Notes: a model not told the origin generated them from the letters alone. A stretch of 64,000 bases of DNA from an uncultured Roseovarius sp. (GCA_947496175.1 CANMBU010000001.1:620001-684000), one strand, 5' to 3'. Shown: positions 33,445-43,360, numbered from the stretch's first letter. Translations and numbers: made by a program.

Positions 33445-33900
33445 TTAGGTGATCGTTTCCAACCGTTCCTTGCTCAGGTCACCCGGAACAATAGTCACCG
33501 GAATCGGCAGGTTACCTGAATTTTTCGTCAGATAAGATACCAGCGGACCCGGACCTTTCTTGTCTGTCCCTGCCCCAAGCACCAAAACGCCAATTTCCGG
33601 ATCAGCCTGAACTTGCGATAGGATTTCAGTCATTGGGTCACCCTCACGGATCACCAGTTCCGGGTCGATCCCTTGCTTGTCGCGCATCCATTTTGCAAAA
33701 ACTTCGAAATGCGCGTGGATCCGTTCCCGCGCCTCTTCGCGCATGATGTCGCCCACACCGATCCAGTGATTGAACTCTTCAGGCGGGATCACGGCCAAAA
33801 TCTCGACCCCAGCCCCGGTATGGGCCGCCCGCAACGCGGCAAAGCGCATGGCGTTGAGGCATTCGCGGCTGTCATCCAGCACTACCAAGAATTTCCGCAT
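33445..33900 (-). CDS. Universal stress protein (UspA family)
   Basis: 151 residues: MRKFLVVLDDSRECLNAMRFAALRAAHTG is the Usp N-terminus; the C-terminal region has VLVLGAGTDKKGPGPLVSYL, where the ATP-binding G-xx-G-9x-GS motif is not conserved, so it belongs to the non-ATP-binding group. Stands alone between nfuA and the hypothetical gene; a 90-nt gap with no feature separates it from each. Confidence 0.85.
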   Translation of the reverse strand: MRKFLVVLDDSRECLNAMRFAALRAAHTGAGVEILAVIPPEEFNHWIGVGDIMREEARERIHAHFEVFAKWMRDKQGIDPELVIREGDPMTEILSQVQADPEIGVLVLGAGTDKKGPGPLVSYLTKNSGNLPIPVTIVPGDLSKERLETIT

Positions 33901-33991
33901 GACTGTCGTCTCCCTGTCCAGGGGTCATATTGAACTGATCCACATGATCGGGCAACCGAATGATGAATGAGATCGCTAAATAGCTGTTGTA

Positions 33992-35005
33992 TCAGTCAAA
34001 AGTACCAGCCACTCGGCCCAAAAGCATAAAGGCCCGCGCCGTTCGTGTATCCGATAGCTCGGCAATTTCGGCATCCGTTGCGGTTTCTGTAAACTCACAG
34101 ATTGTGCGATCGAACAGGCGCAAGAAATGGTGCGCAGAATCCCGGAAAATAGTGTCCTGCTTCATCCGAGCTGCTGCCAGAGCAAGCGACGACCGATCCC
34201 GAATGCCACCCAAGGGCGCAATCGCACGTCCCCGTTCCCCGGCTCCAAAGCGGCGCCAAATCTCGGTGCGCGCCATGTCAGGGCGCAGATCATCCATGTA
34301 AATGCCATCTTGTGACAACAGCGTCAGAACGTCCTGCGACGCCTGTACAAGCTTGGAGGTCTTGCGATTCTTCAACGCCCGGCGCAAGGCCGCGAAACCT
34401 GCTTTATCCTCTGCATCTTCAGGAAAGTTCATCGCCTTGATGAAATCAACGGTGACTAGCGGCGGCTCAATATCTTCGGCAGACGTGCCTAATGGCAATG
34501 CCACCTGGCCTTCTGAGGTTGCTTCGGGCTCGGGTTTTGGTTTGGGTGCCGGCGAGGGTTGGCGCGTTGAAGAAAACGTGGCCAGCACTGTTTCCGCCTT
34601 TCGCTGAGATGCCGCGATTTCATCGAGTTTGCGCGTAACAGAGGGTTGCGTGACGACGCTGCTGGACTGGTTTTGCGCGACATATGCTTGTCTAATCGCA
34701 TCGATTGCCGTCTGTAACCGCTGACTTTCTTCACGCATCATTTTATTGGACCGCGCCGCTGTCGCCGCCACCCAAATCATTGCCACAGGCATGAATATTC
34801 CCAAGAGCAAGAACATCATATGCATTCCCCCCCCGCCCTGCGGAGGACTGCTCAGGGGTTCGAGCAAGAAAAAGAAAATCGCCGTGCCCAAAAGCCACAA
34901 AATCGTCAGCGCAAGGGCGATCACTTCAATGGACGTGATCCGCTCGGTCTGTGGACGATTGTAAATACCCAAAGGGGTTGTCGATGTGTCCTGCTGTTCA
35001 GACAT
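33992..35005 (-). CDS. Conserved hypothetical membrane protein with coiled coil
   Basis: 337 residues. Two membrane helices near the N-terminus (IALALTILWLLGTAIFFFLL and MMFLLLGIFMPVAMIWVAATAA), a helical stretch predicted to coil (residues about 85-140), a Pro/Lys/Glu linker (SPAPKPKPEPEA) and a C-terminal helical domain of about 150 residues (DFIKAMNFPEDAEDKAGFAALRRAL onwards). I do not recognise the family by name. The ATG at 35005 is chosen over a TTG 6 nt upstream. It starts 12 nt after the greA stop, so both are probably in one operon. Confidence 0.75.
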   Translation of the reverse strand: MSEQQDTSTTPLGIYNRPQTERITSIEVIALALTILWLLGTAIFFFLLEPLSSPPQGGGGMHMMFLLLGIFMPVAMIWVAATAARSNKMMREESQRLQTAIDAIRQAYVAQNQSSSVVTQPSVTRKLDEIAASQRKAETVLATFSSTRQPSPAPKPKPEPEATSEGQVALPLGTSAEDIEPPLVTVDFIKAMNFPEDAEDKAGFAALRRALKNRKTSKLVQASQDVLTLLSQDGIYMDDLRPDMARTEIWRRFGAGERGRAIAPLGGIRDRSSLALAAARMKQDTIFRDSAHHFLRLFDRTICEFTETATDAEIAELSDTRTARAFMLLGRVAGTFD

Positions 35006-35017
35006 GGTCAAACTTTT

Positions 35018-35488
35018 CTAAAGATACGAAATCTTCAGCACTTCATATGATTTCTCGCCGCCCGGTGTGCGCACTTCTACGCTGTCACCTTCTTCCTTGC
35101 CAATCAAAGCCCGCGCAATCGGCGATTTTATGTTCAATAGACCCTTTTCGATATTGGCCTCGTATTCGCCAACAATCTGATAGGTTTTTTCCTCATCAGT
35201 ATCTTCATCGACCAAAGTCACGGTGGCCCCAAACTTTATCGTTCCCGAAAGCTTGGTTGGATCAATTACGTCTGCCAGGCTTATCGCGCCTTCCAATTCC
35301 TTGATGCGACCCTCAATAAAGGACTGCTTTTCCTTTGCAGAATGGTACTCAGCATTCTCCGATAAATCGCCATGCTCACGTGCCTCTGAAATCGCCTGAA
35401 TGATCGCCGGGCGTTCCTCGGACTTGAGATGTTTCAACTCTGCCTCCAAAGCCGCGAATCCGGCCTGAGTCATCGGGATCTTTTCCAT
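35018..35488 (-). CDS. greA: Transcription elongation factor GreA
   Basis: 156 residues. The N-terminal antiparallel coiled coil carries the acidic tip ([12 protein letters not shown]) that stimulates transcript cleavage in RNA polymerase, and the C-terminal FKBP-like domain ends [14 protein letters not shown]. Length and sequence are standard. Confidence 0.96.
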   Translation of the reverse strand: MEKIPMTQAGFAALEAELKHLKSEERPAIIQAISEAREHGDLSENAEYHSAKEKQSFIEGRIKELEGAISLADVIDPTKLSGTIKFGATVTLVDEDTDEEKTYQIVGEYEANIEKGLLNIKSPIARALIGKEEGDSVEVRTPGGEKSYEVLKISYL

Positions 35489-35778
35489 TTATCTTGTGCC
35501 CCTCATGGCAACGTGGGCGGCCCTGGCCACCCCAATCAGCATCGTGAACAATGCGCGACAGAATGACCCGACCTTCATTCCGAATGCAATAGGACATAGC
35601 AAGCAGACCTACATTTCATTGGCCGCTTGGAAGAAATCCGCGTGCCATGGTCGAAAACTGGCGCATTTCGACGGTTTTAACGTCGTGTTCCAATTGACCT
35701 CTGACAACGCGGCACGCTAACCAGATGCGACCTTTTTAGCGGCCCTATTGGGGGCTGCTCTGACATGGAGTGGGAAAA

Positions 35779-37428
35779 ATGGCGCAAGTCGAACGGGAAG
35801 CCATGGAATATGACGTTGTGATCGTCGGCGCAGGGCCAGCAGGCCTGAGCGCTGCGATCCGGCTCAAACAACTCGACCCGAACCGCGAGGTCGTGGTTTT
35901 GGAAAAAGGCTCGGAAGTGGGCGCGCATATCCTGTCGGGTGCGGTGCTTGATCCATGCGGACTTGATGCGCTTATCCCTGACTGGAAAGAAAAAGGCGCA
36001 CCCCTCAATACACCTGTCAAAGAAGATAACTTCTTTATGCTGGGTGAAGCTGGCAAGATGCGCATTCCCAACTTCCCTATGCCACCTCTGATGAACAATC
36101 ATGGCAACTACATTGTGTCCATGGGCAATGTCTGTCGCTGGATGGCCGAACAGGCCGAGGCGATGGGCATCGAGATTTTCCCCGGCATGGCCTGCTCCGA
36201 AATCGTCTATGGCGAAAACGGCGAAGTCAAAGGCGTCGTCGCCGGTGAATTTGGCAAAGAGGCCGATGGCACTCCGGGGCCAAGCTATGAGCCGGGTATG
36301 GAGCTGCACGGCAAATACGTTTTCCTGTCCGAGGGCGTGCGTGGCTCGCTTTCGAAAGAGGTCATTGCCAAATACGACCTGGCCGAGGGCAAAGAGCCGC
36401 AGAAATTTGGCCTCGGCATGAAAGAGATCTGGGAAATCGACCCGGACAAGCACAAAGAAGGCTCTGTCACCCATACAATGGGGTGGCCTCTGGGAAAGAA
36501 CGCCGGTGGAGGGTCTTTCATCTACCATCTTGAAAATAATCAGGTTTACGTAGGTTTCGTGGTTCACCTAAACTACAAAAACCCACATCTTTTCCCCTAT
36601 ATGGAATTCCAGCGCTTCAAGCATCACCCGATGGTGGCTGACCTTTTGAAGGGCGGCAAACGCGTCGCTTATGGTGCGCGGGCCATCAGCGAAGGCGGCT
36701 ATCAGTCAATGCCCAAGATGGTTGCGCCCGGCGTGGCGCTCCTGGGCTGTTCGGTGGGCATGGTCAACGTGCCGCGCATCAAGGGCAATCACAACGCAAT
36801 GCTTTCGGGCAAAGCCGCGGCAGAAGCCGCACACGCCGCTTTGGAAGCAGGCCGCGCCAGCGATGAGTTGTCGGCCTATGAAACCGAAGTGCGCGAAGGG
36901 GCTATCGGCAAGGATCTTAAGAAGGTCCGGAACGTCAAACCCCTCTGGTCCAAATACGGTCTCACCGCATCACTCACCCTGGGTGGCCTGGACATGTGGA
37001 CCAACACGCTGGGCTTTTCCGTCTTCGGCACCATCGGTCATGGCAAATCTGATGCGGACGCCACCGAGCCAGCCGCCAATCACAAATCCATCGACTATCC
37101 CAAACCCGATGGCACGCTCAGCTTTGATCGCCTGACCAATGTCAGCTTTTCAATGACGAACCACGAGGAAAGTCAGCCTGCGCACCTGCAGCTCAAAGAC
37201 GCCGCAGTACCAATTTCCGTAAACCTGCCCAAATATGCGGAACCGGCGCAACGCTACTGCCCCGCAGGGGTTTACGAAGTGGTTGAGGAAGAGGGCAAAG
37301 ACCCGCGCTTTGTCATCAACTTCCAAAACTGCGTCCATTGCAAAACCTGTGACATCAAAGACCCCAGCCAAAACATCAATTGGGTCACCCCACAGGGCGG
37401 AGACGGGCCGAATTATCCGAATATGTGA
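35779..37428 (+). CDS. etfD: Electron-transfer flavoprotein:ubiquinone oxidoreductase
   Basis: 549 residues. FAD-binding GAGPAGLSAA (about residue 20), membrane-associated ubiquinone-binding region in the middle, and a C-terminal 4Fe-4S domain with Cys in RYCPAGVY and NCVHCKTCDIKDP. Passes electrons from ETF (fatty and amino acid dehydrogenases) to ubiquinone. ATG 35779 follows GGAG; a GTG at 35770 is possible. The 290-nt region before it (35489-35778) shows no feature I can support. A hairpin at 37456-37475 follows. Confidence 0.95.
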   Translation: MAQVEREAMEYDVVIVGAGPAGLSAAIRLKQLDPNREVVVLEKGSEVGAHILSGAVLDPCGLDALIPDWKEKGAPLNTPVKEDNFFMLGEAGKMRIPNFPMPPLMNNHGNYIVSMGNVCRWMAEQAEAMGIEIFPGMACSEIVYGENGEVKGVVAGEFGKEADGTPGPSYEPGMELHGKYVFLSEGVRGSLSKEVIAKYDLAEGKEPQKFGLGMKEIWEIDPDKHKEGSVTHTMGWPLGKNAGGGSFIYHLENNQVYVGFVVHLNYKNPHLFPYMEFQRFKHHPMVADLLKGGKRVAYGARAISEGGYQSMPKMVAPGVALLGCSVGMVNVPRIKGNHNAMLSGKAAAEAAHAALEAGRASDELSAYETEVREGAIGKDLKKVRNVKPLWSKYGLTASLTLGGLDMWTNTLGFSVFGTIGHGKSDADATEPAANHKSIDYPKPDGTLSFDRLTNVSFSMTNHEESQPAHLQLKDAAVPISVNLPKYAEPAQRYCPAGVYEVVEEEGKDPRFVINFQNCVHCKTCDIKDPSQNINWVTPQGGDGPNYPNM

Positions 37429-37455
37429 CAGTTCGCAGAAAAATTATCGTTTCAG

Positions 37456-37475
37456 GGGCGGCGAAATGGCCGCCC
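37456..37475 (+). terminator. Hairpin after ETF:ubiquinone oxidoreductase gene
   Basis: Stem GGGCGGC/GCCGCCC with a 6-nt loop, 28 nt after the stop, followed by TCATTGCTTT. A moderate intrinsic terminator. Confidence 0.5.
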
Positions 37476-37547
37476 TCATTGCTTTGGCGCAAAGCAAACA
37501 CTACCTTTCACGCCAACAATGAACATCACAGGCAGGGAGCCCACACC

Positions 37548-39254
37548 GTGAGAGTGCTGACCGCAGGCGCGCTGGCCGCGTTTATTCAAGCTTTTGCCGT
37601 CCCCGTGCAGGCATCTGAGGATGTCGGCGCCTATTTGGCCGCACGCCAGGCGATCGTTAACCACGACTTCGACACGGCAGCACAGTATTTCACCCAAGCC
37701 TTGACCAAAGACACGTCTAATCCTGCCATCATGGAAAGCACCGTCTTTTCTTTCATGGCTCTAGGCAACATCGAAAGCGCCGTTCCGGTGGCCAAACGTA
37801 TCGATGAGGAAGGTCTGCGCAGCCAGGTCGCTTTTATCGCGCTCATCGCTGATGCGGTCAAAAACGAACGCTACGATGAGGTGCTTGAACGCATCGAGAC
37901 ACAACGCGGAGTCAGCGCTCTGGCTGATGGCCTGATCGCCGCCTGGGTTGAAATGGGTCGTGGTGACATGGCATCAGCTTTGGCAAGATTCGATGATGTG
38001 GCGGGCCGACGTGGCTTGCGTAGCTTTGCGAACTATCACAAGGCATTGGCGCTCGCTGCTGTGGGCGATTTCGAAAGTGCCGAGCAAATCTTCTCCGGCG
38101 GTGAAGACGAACCGCTGCAACGTACACGACGCGGCACCATCGCTTGGGCAGAAGTCCTCAGCCAGCTAGAGCGAACCGACGAGGCGATCGCCCTCCTGGA
38201 TGAAGCGTTTGGCGGCAATCTTGATCCACAAATCGCAGCTCTACGTGCTGAGCTTGAAACCGGCCTTCCGGTTCCCTTTAGCCTTGTCTCCGGAGCTCAA
38301 GACGGGGTGGCTGAGGTTTTCTATTCGCTTGGACAAATTCTTTTAAGCGAGGCGGGTCGGGACTACACCTTGCTGTACGCACGCACGGCGCAGTTCCTGA
38401 ACAACGATCACGTCGATTCCGTCCTGATGGCTGCCGAACTTTTAGAAGATCTGGAACGCTATCAATTGGCAACCGAAGTGTACAAGAGCGTACCTCGGGA
38501 TCACCCTTCATTCACTGCCGCCGAAATGGGACGTGCAGAATCCCTGCGACGGGCTGAGAAAACAGATGCCGCAATTGAGGTTCTGGAACAGCTTCGCGTT
38601 TCTCATCCTGAGCTGCCTCTTGTGCATGTCTCCGCAGGCGATCTCTACCGTCAGAACGAGCGCTACGACGACGCCGTTGCCGCCTATGACGAAGCGATCT
38701 CTCTTTATGACGGCCGTGGCACTGAACATTGGTTCGTCTACTACGCGCGCGCCATCAGCCACGAACGTTTAGGAGTTTGGGAGAAAGCCGAGGCGGATTT
38801 CCGCAAAGCCCTCGAACTAAACCCTGATCATCCGCAGGTCCTTAACTATCTCGGTTATTCGCTGGTCGAAAAGCAGATCAAGTTGGACGAGGCACTCAGC
38901 ATGATTGAGCGCGCTGTTGAACGTCAGCCTGACAGCGGCTTCATTGTCGATAGCCTCGGCTGGGTTCTGTACCGCCTGGGTAACTATGACGAAGCCATCA
39001 TACACATGGAGCGCGCTGCCGAGCTGATGCCGGTTGATCCGGTGGTTAACGACCACTTGGGAGATGTGCTCTGGGCTGTGGGCCGTCATACTGAGGCCGA
39101 GTTCCAATGGAAGCGCGCGCTCTCATTTGTGGATGAAGAAAACCCATCACCCGACATCGACCCTGATCGCATCCGCCGCAAGCTTGAGGTCGGTCTCGAC
39201 GTTGTGCTCGAAGAAGAAGGCGCCCCTCCACTTGAAGTCGCCGATGACGGTTGA
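37548..39254 (+). CDS. TPR-repeat periplasmic protein
   Basis: 568 residues from a GTG at 37548 (GGGAG upstream). A signal peptide (RVLTAGALAAFIQAFAVPVQA) is followed by tetratricopeptide repeats across the rest, clearest at the C-terminal third (YYARAISHERLGVWEKAEADFRKALELNPDHPQ, VDSLGWVLYRLGNYDEAI, VNDHLGDVLWAVGRHTEAEFQWKRAL). Such proteins scaffold envelope complexes; similar ones are annotated as BamD/PilF-like or as lipoproteins but there is no lipobox here. It overlaps ispE by 11 nt, a conserved linkage in Rhodobacterales. Confidence 0.85.
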   Translation: MRVLTAGALAAFIQAFAVPVQASEDVGAYLAARQAIVNHDFDTAAQYFTQALTKDTSNPAIMESTVFSFMALGNIESAVPVAKRIDEEGLRSQVAFIALIADAVKNERYDEVLERIETQRGVSALADGLIAAWVEMGRGDMASALARFDDVAGRRGLRSFANYHKALALAAVGDFESAEQIFSGGEDEPLQRTRRGTIAWAEVLSQLERTDEAIALLDEAFGGNLDPQIAALRAELETGLPVPFSLVSGAQDGVAEVFYSLGQILLSEAGRDYTLLYARTAQFLNNDHVDSVLMAAELLEDLERYQLATEVYKSVPRDHPSFTAAEMGRAESLRRAEKTDAAIEVLEQLRVSHPELPLVHVSAGDLYRQNERYDDAVAAYDEAISLYDGRGTEHWFVYYARAISHERLGVWEKAEADFRKALELNPDHPQVLNYLGYSLVEKQIKLDEALSMIERAVERQPDSGFIVDSLGWVLYRLGNYDEAIIHMERAAELMPVDPVVNDHLGDVLWAVGRHTEAEFQWKRALSFVDEENPSPDIDPDRIRRKLEVGLDVVLEEEGAPPLEVADDG

Positions 39255-40068
39255 GGCCTTCGCGCCTGCCAAGATCAACCTGACACTGCACGTCACAGGC
39301 CGCCGTGACGATGGCTATCACCTGCTCGACTCGCTTGTCGTGTTCGCAGATGTGGGGGATCGTCTGCGCATCACACCGGCCCCTAAGACGATACTGCGCG
39401 TCAGCGGCCCGCTCTCACAGGGTGTACCCGCCGATGACAGCAACCTCGTGATCCGAGCCGCCAATCTGATCGGGGCCACCGCTGAGATCGAGCTGGAAAA
39501 ACACCTGCCCAATGCGGCGGGCATTGGGGGTGGATCGTCCGATGCTGGAACGATCCTGCGTGTACTAAGGGACATGACCGGCACACCGGCGCCAGACAAC
39601 GGCCTGTCACTTGGAGCCGATGTTCCCGTCTGCATGCATGCCAGGGCAGCACGAATGCAGGGGATCGGGGAACACATAACCCCGTTGGAGCACTTGCCGA
39701 CGCTCGACGCAGTACTGGTAAACCCCATGGTCGCCGTGCCCACCGGCCCGGTATTTAGAAATCTCGAAACGCCAAACAATCCGCCTATGCCGGATAGCAT
39801 TCCAGTCGACCCAGATGCACTCGCATTTGCCGATTGGCTTGGACAGATGCGCAACGATCTTGAGACCCCGGCCATTGCTGTTGAACCCTCAGTGACCCAC
39901 ACACTGAACGCGCTGAACGCGACCCAAGATTGCCTTCTCGCGCGCATGTCCGGCTCAGGGGCCACATGTTTCGGGCTTTATCCTGATGCCACGACGGCCA
40001 AAAACGCTGCTGCGCGGCTTCAGTCAAACTATCCAGATTGGTGGATCCGCTCGACCCGGCTCAGTTGA
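39244..40068 (+). CDS. ispE: 4-diphosphocytidyl-2-C-methyl-D-erythritol kinase
   Basis: 274 residues, GHMP kinase of the non-mevalonate isoprenoid pathway. The PAKINLTLHVTGRRDDGYH signature with the catalytic Lys region is at the N-terminus, the ATP loop is in LPNAAGIGGGSSDAG, and the C-terminal motif is MSGSGATCFGL. The start at 39244 lies inside the end of the TPR gene; its 3' end overlaps that of the convergent prenyl transferase by 8 nt, a notably compact junction between two isoprenoid genes. Confidence 0.95.
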   Translation: MTVEAFAPAKINLTLHVTGRRDDGYHLLDSLVVFADVGDRLRITPAPKTILRVSGPLSQGVPADDSNLVIRAANLIGATAEIELEKHLPNAAGIGGGSSDAGTILRVLRDMTGTPAPDNGLSLGADVPVCMHARAARMQGIGEHITPLEHLPTLDAVLVNPMVAVPTGPVFRNLETPNNPPMPDSIPVDPDALAFADWLGQMRNDLETPAIAVEPSVTHTLNALNATQDCLLARMSGSGATCFGLYPDATTAKNAAARLQSNYPDWWIRSTRLS

Positions 40069-41062
40069 TCCGCGCAACCACGTAGTCCGCGAGATCACTT
40101 AGCATATCACGCACTGGGTGTTCTGGCAGCGTCAGGATCGCATCGCGCGCCTTCCCGGACCATCCAAGCGCATCTTGACGCGTCGCCTCCAAGGTTCCGT
40201 GATGGTGCAAAAGCCGCAGCGCCTCTTCCAGATCACCGTCTCGCTGATCGCCCTTCTCAATCGTCCGTTCCCAGAATGCGCGCTCCGTCTCAGACGCCGC
40301 CGCCACAGCCTTGATCACTGGAAGGGTCAGTTTCCGTTCGCGGAAATCATCGCCCACATTCTTGCCCGTGGCGCTGGTATCGCCCTGGTAATCCAGGAGG
40401 TCATCAACGATCTGAAACGCTATGCCCAGCGCATCCCCATAATCAAAAAGCGCCTTGATATGCGCCTCGTCGGTTTCAGCAATCACACCGCCGACTTCGG
40501 TTGCCGCCGAGAAAAGTGCCGCTGTCTTGCCGCGCACGACCTGCAGGTAAATTGCCTCATCGGTGCGCAAATCCCGCGCCGCGCTCAGCTGCAAAACCTC
40601 GCCCTCGGCGATCGTCGCCGCCGCGTTGGACAGAATATCCAGCACTCGGAGCGATCCAGTCTCAACCATCAATTGGAACGACCGCGCAAAAAGATAATCT
40701 CCGACCAAAACGCTAGATTTGTTGTCCCACAGTAAATTTGCCGTGGGTCGTCCGCGCCGCTGTGCGCTCTCGTCAACCACATCATCATGTAGCAAGGTCG
40801 CAGTGTGAATGAATTCAACCGTGGCCGCCAGATGCACATCATATGCGCCGCCATACCCACACAGATCCGCCGTCGCCAACGTCAGCATCGGGCGTAGCCG
40901 CTTGCCGCCTGCCTCGACCAGATGCGCCGTCACCTCGGGAATACGCGGCGCATGACGCGATGCCATACGCTCACGGATCAGAGTATTCACATCACCTAGT
41001 TTTCCTGACAGATGATCAGCCAGCGCTTCATGCGGCTTGGTGGCAGTATGATCCAATCCCAT
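40061..41062 (-). CDS. ispB: Polyprenyl diphosphate synthase (octa-/decaprenyl)
   Basis: 333 residues, trans-prenyltransferase making the ubiquinone side chain. Both aspartate-rich motifs are present: LLHDDVVDE (about residue 90) and FQIVDDLLDY (about 218), plus GGKRLRPML and the Lys in RGKTAALF. Chain length (probably C50 in Rhodobacteraceae) cannot be read from the sequence. It is convergent with ispE and divergent from the DUF2007 gene. Confidence 0.92.
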   Translation of the reverse strand: MGLDHTATKPHEALADHLSGKLGDVNTLIRERMASRHAPRIPEVTAHLVEAGGKRLRPMLTLATADLCGYGGAYDVHLAATVEFIHTATLLHDDVVDESAQRRGRPTANLLWDNKSSVLVGDYLFARSFQLMVETGSLRVLDILSNAAATIAEGEVLQLSAARDLRTDEAIYLQVVRGKTAALFSAATEVGGVIAETDEAHIKALFDYGDALGIAFQIVDDLLDYQGDTSATGKNVGDDFRERKLTLPVIKAVAAASETERAFWERTIEKGDQRDGDLEEALRLLHHHGTLEATRQDALGWSGKARDAILTLPEHPVRDMLSDLADYVVARIN

Positions 41063-41118
41063 GTTACTCCCATCGCCCGGCTCGACATCACAGCGAGCAG
41101 CCCTTACATCCCCAGAAC

Positions 41119-41340
41119 ATGAAACACCTGCTCAGCACCACCGATCCGACGATCATTGCCTTTGCCAAAGCTCTGCTTCAAGGCGAGGATATAAACTGCT
41201 TTGAAATGGACGTAAACATGAGCGTCCTGGAAGGTGGTATCGGAATTTTCCCGCGGCGCTTGATGGTTGCCGATGGCGACTACACCCTCGCGCGCCGCAC
41301 GCTACTCGACAACGGCATAGAGCTTGATGACCCAAAGTGA
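41119..41340 (+). CDS. DUF2007 domain protein
   Basis: 73 residues, one DUF2007 (putative signal-transducing) domain: MKHLLSTTDPTIIAFAKALLQGEDI, then a MSVLEGGIGIFPRRLMVADGDY core. Small proteins of this type often bind peptides or act as regulatory subunits. It overlaps the methyltransferase gene by 14 nt, so they are coupled. Confidence 0.85.
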   Translation: MKHLLSTTDPTIIAFAKALLQGEDINCFEMDVNMSVLEGGIGIFPRRLMVADGDYTLARRTLLDNGIELDDPK

Positions 41341-42097
41341 GTCCGACGCAGTCCTCAGCCGAGATGCATTTCTGGGCGGCCAACTTCAAATTCTGCAACC
41401 TCGCCAAGGGTATCGCGCCGGGATTGATCCCGTGCTTCTGGCCGCCAGTGTCCCGGCACAATCAGGCGACAGCATTCTTGACCTTGGGTGCGGGGCAGGT
41501 GTCGCAGGGTTGTGCCTGGCGCGCCGCGTACCGGGGATCGCTCTGACCGGCATCGAATTGCAGGCACAATATGCTGAACTCGCAAGGCAGAACGCGGCGG
41601 AAAACGGCATCGACATGACCGTGATCTTGGGTGACATAGACGCTCCACCGCCCAACATAAAAGACAAACAGTTCAGCCATGTGATTGCCAACCCGCCCTA
41701 CTTTGATCAGACACGTCGCACCGCTGCTGACGATATAGGCCGCGAGACTGCTTTGGCTGGCCCAACGCCGTTGTCCAACTGGGTGGCCACTGCAGCCAAA
41801 CGCACCTGCCCCAAGGGCACTGTTACCTTTATTAACCGAACCGAACGCCTGCCAGACCTGCTAAGCGCCTTTCGAACGCACTTGGGCAGCCTCGAAGCCC
41901 TACCTCTGGCCCCGCGTTCAGGGCGTGCAGCCAAGCTGGTCCTTTTGCGCGGTCGCAAAAATGGAAACGCTGAGTTTCGACTACATCAACCATGGCTTCT
42001 GCACGAAGGCGATAAACACGTCGCAGATGCAGAAAACTACACTTCGGCAACGGCTTGTATTTTGCGCAATGCCGGCGCGCTAAACTTTCCAGCCTAA
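41327..42097 (+). CDS. tRNA adenine-N6 methyltransferase-like protein (TrmN6 type)
   Basis: 256 residues. Class I SAM-binding motif ILDLGCGAGVAGLCLA and the amino-methyltransferase motif NPPYF (about residue 125), with QPRQGYRAGIDPVLLAA at the start, as in YfiC/TrmN6 which methylates A37 of tRNA-Val. Specificity is inferred. ATG 41327 is used; the preceding TTG is less likely. Starts within the DUF2007 gene. Confidence 0.85.
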   Translation: MTQSESDAVLSRDAFLGGQLQILQPRQGYRAGIDPVLLAASVPAQSGDSILDLGCGAGVAGLCLARRVPGIALTGIELQAQYAELARQNAAENGIDMTVILGDIDAPPPNIKDKQFSHVIANPPYFDQTRRTAADDIGRETALAGPTPLSNWVATAAKRTCPKGTVTFINRTERLPDLLSAFRTHLGSLEALPLAPRSGRAAKLVLLRGRKNGNAEFRLHQPWLLHEGDKHVADAENYTSATACILRNAGALNFPA

Positions 42098-42213
42098 AAT
42101 CCACGCTTTGTTAAGATGTTCCAGCAAATCACTATGCGCATGCAGCGTGACAGGAATCATCTTTTGTGATGCACTCAAACTCGCGCTTACAGAAAATGAG
42201 AGGAGAGGCATTT

Positions 42214-42378
42214 ATGTCTTTGAATTCGCATGTCGACGAACTGAAAAGAAAACATCAGGATCTCTCGGAACAGGTAGAAGCCGCACAACGTGCCCCAGGT
42301 TCCAACGACTTTGAAATCGCGAATATGAAGAAACAAAAGCTTCGACTTAAAGAGGAAATTGAGAGGCTTTCGTCCTAA
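42214..42378 (+). CDS. DUF465 family protein
   Basis: 54 residues, highly charged, coiled-coil: SLNSHVDELKRKHQDLSEQVE followed by NMKKQKLRLKEEIERL. This is the DUF465/YdcH family of conserved alphaproteobacterial small proteins of unknown role. The ATG at 42214 follows GAGAGGAGAGG, a strong ribosome site. Upstream 117 nt hold its promoter. Confidence 0.9.
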   Translation: MSLNSHVDELKRKHQDLSEQVEAAQRAPGSNDFEIANMKKQKLRLKEEIERLSS

Positions 42379-42409
42379 ACCTCGAAGATCAACTTTTAGA
42401 GATTGAACC

Positions 42410-43360
42410 TTAGCCCTGGGGTTGCTCCCAGGGTGGCTGCAAAACTGTCATCTGATCCGACGTGGGCCGCCCCTTGTCGATCTCGGCGAGCATCCACTGG
42501 CGAAACGCTTCTATCTGTGGTTTATCTTCTGACCCTTTTCGGCACAAAAACCGAAACCGCGCGCCCGTGCTCAAAGCGGTCTTGTAAGGTGCCACCAAAC
42601 GACCATCCATCAAGTCTTTGATCACCAATGCGCGTCGCCCAAGCGTTACACCTACACCAGCAAGCGCTGCATCGACTGCATGGTCAGTCTGCGAAAACCG
42701 CGGGCCATGCGCCTCTATCGGGTCCACGCCAACACTGCAAAACCAGTTTTCCCATGTCGGTGACGGATCGAGAAAATCAATGCTCTGATCGACGATCAGA
42801 ACCGCGTCCCGCAAACTCTGAGGCGTGGGAAACTGGTCCGCCAGCGTCGGGGTCATCACCGGCGTTACCCATTCTTCGGCCAAAGGCAGCGACCACACAT
42901 CTGTATCCGGCCCATAGCCAAACCTGATGGCCACATCCACTTGGTCCCGGTCAAAATCCATAGCCTTGAGTGAGGCGGCAAACCTCAACTCGATCTCAGG
43001 ATGCGCCTGTGCAAACTCAAAGAGGCGCGGTGCCAACCACTTAGAGGTAAACCCTGGCCCCGCTGTCACCGTCAAGCTGGACACGTCCTGCAACCGTCGC
43101 GTCGCCGTCCAGGCCGCCACGAGTGATGTGAACCCGTCCCGACACCCAGGTGCCAGTGTTGCTCCTGCTTCCGTCAGCGCGACCGCCCGATTGAGCCGGC
43201 GGAACAACGGCGCGCCCAGATGCTGTTCCAGCGATTTGATTTGAAACGACAGCGCTGCAGGCGTCACGCTCAATTCATCCGCGGCTTTTTGAAAAGACAT
43301 ATGTCGCGCGGCAGCATCAAAGGCGCGCAACGCGGTCAAGGGAGGCAATCGATCACTCAT
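42410..43360 (-). CDS. LysR-family regulator, GcvA-like
   Basis: 316 residues. HTH in LTALRAFDAAARHMSFQKAADELSVTPAALSFQIKSLE, effector domain with TAGPGFTSKWLAPRLFEFAQAHPEIEL and VDVAIRFGYGPDTDVW. Same subgroup as the regulator at 23117. It is divergent from a 39-codon ORF at 43467, mirroring the arrangement of the other LysR gene. Confidence 0.9.
   Translation of the reverse strand: MSDRLPPLTALRAFDAAARHMSFQKAADELSVTPAALSFQIKSLEQHLGAPLFRRLNRAVALTEAGATLAPGCRDGFTSLVAAWTATRRLQDVSSLTVTAGPGFTSKWLAPRLFEFAQAHPEIELRFAASLKAMDFDRDQVDVAIRFGYGPDTDVWSLPLAEEWVTPVMTPTLADQFPTPQSLRDAVLIVDQSIDFLDPSPTWENWFCSVGVDPIEAHGPRFSQTDHAVDAALAGVGVTLGRRALVIKDLMDGRLVAPYKTALSTGARFRFLCRKGSEDKPQIEAFRQWMLAEIDKGRPTSDQMTVLQPPWEQPQG

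Noticed and set aside
33420..33480. Imperfect dyad around GGAACGAT/ATCGTTTCC near the end of the stress protein gene
   Set aside because: Contains a bulge, a 20-nt loop and no T run on either strand, and it overlaps coding sequence.
35496..35720. 74-codon frame between greA and the ETF:ubiquinone oxidoreductase gene
   Set aside because: No ribosome site, no recognisable family, and no link to neighbours.
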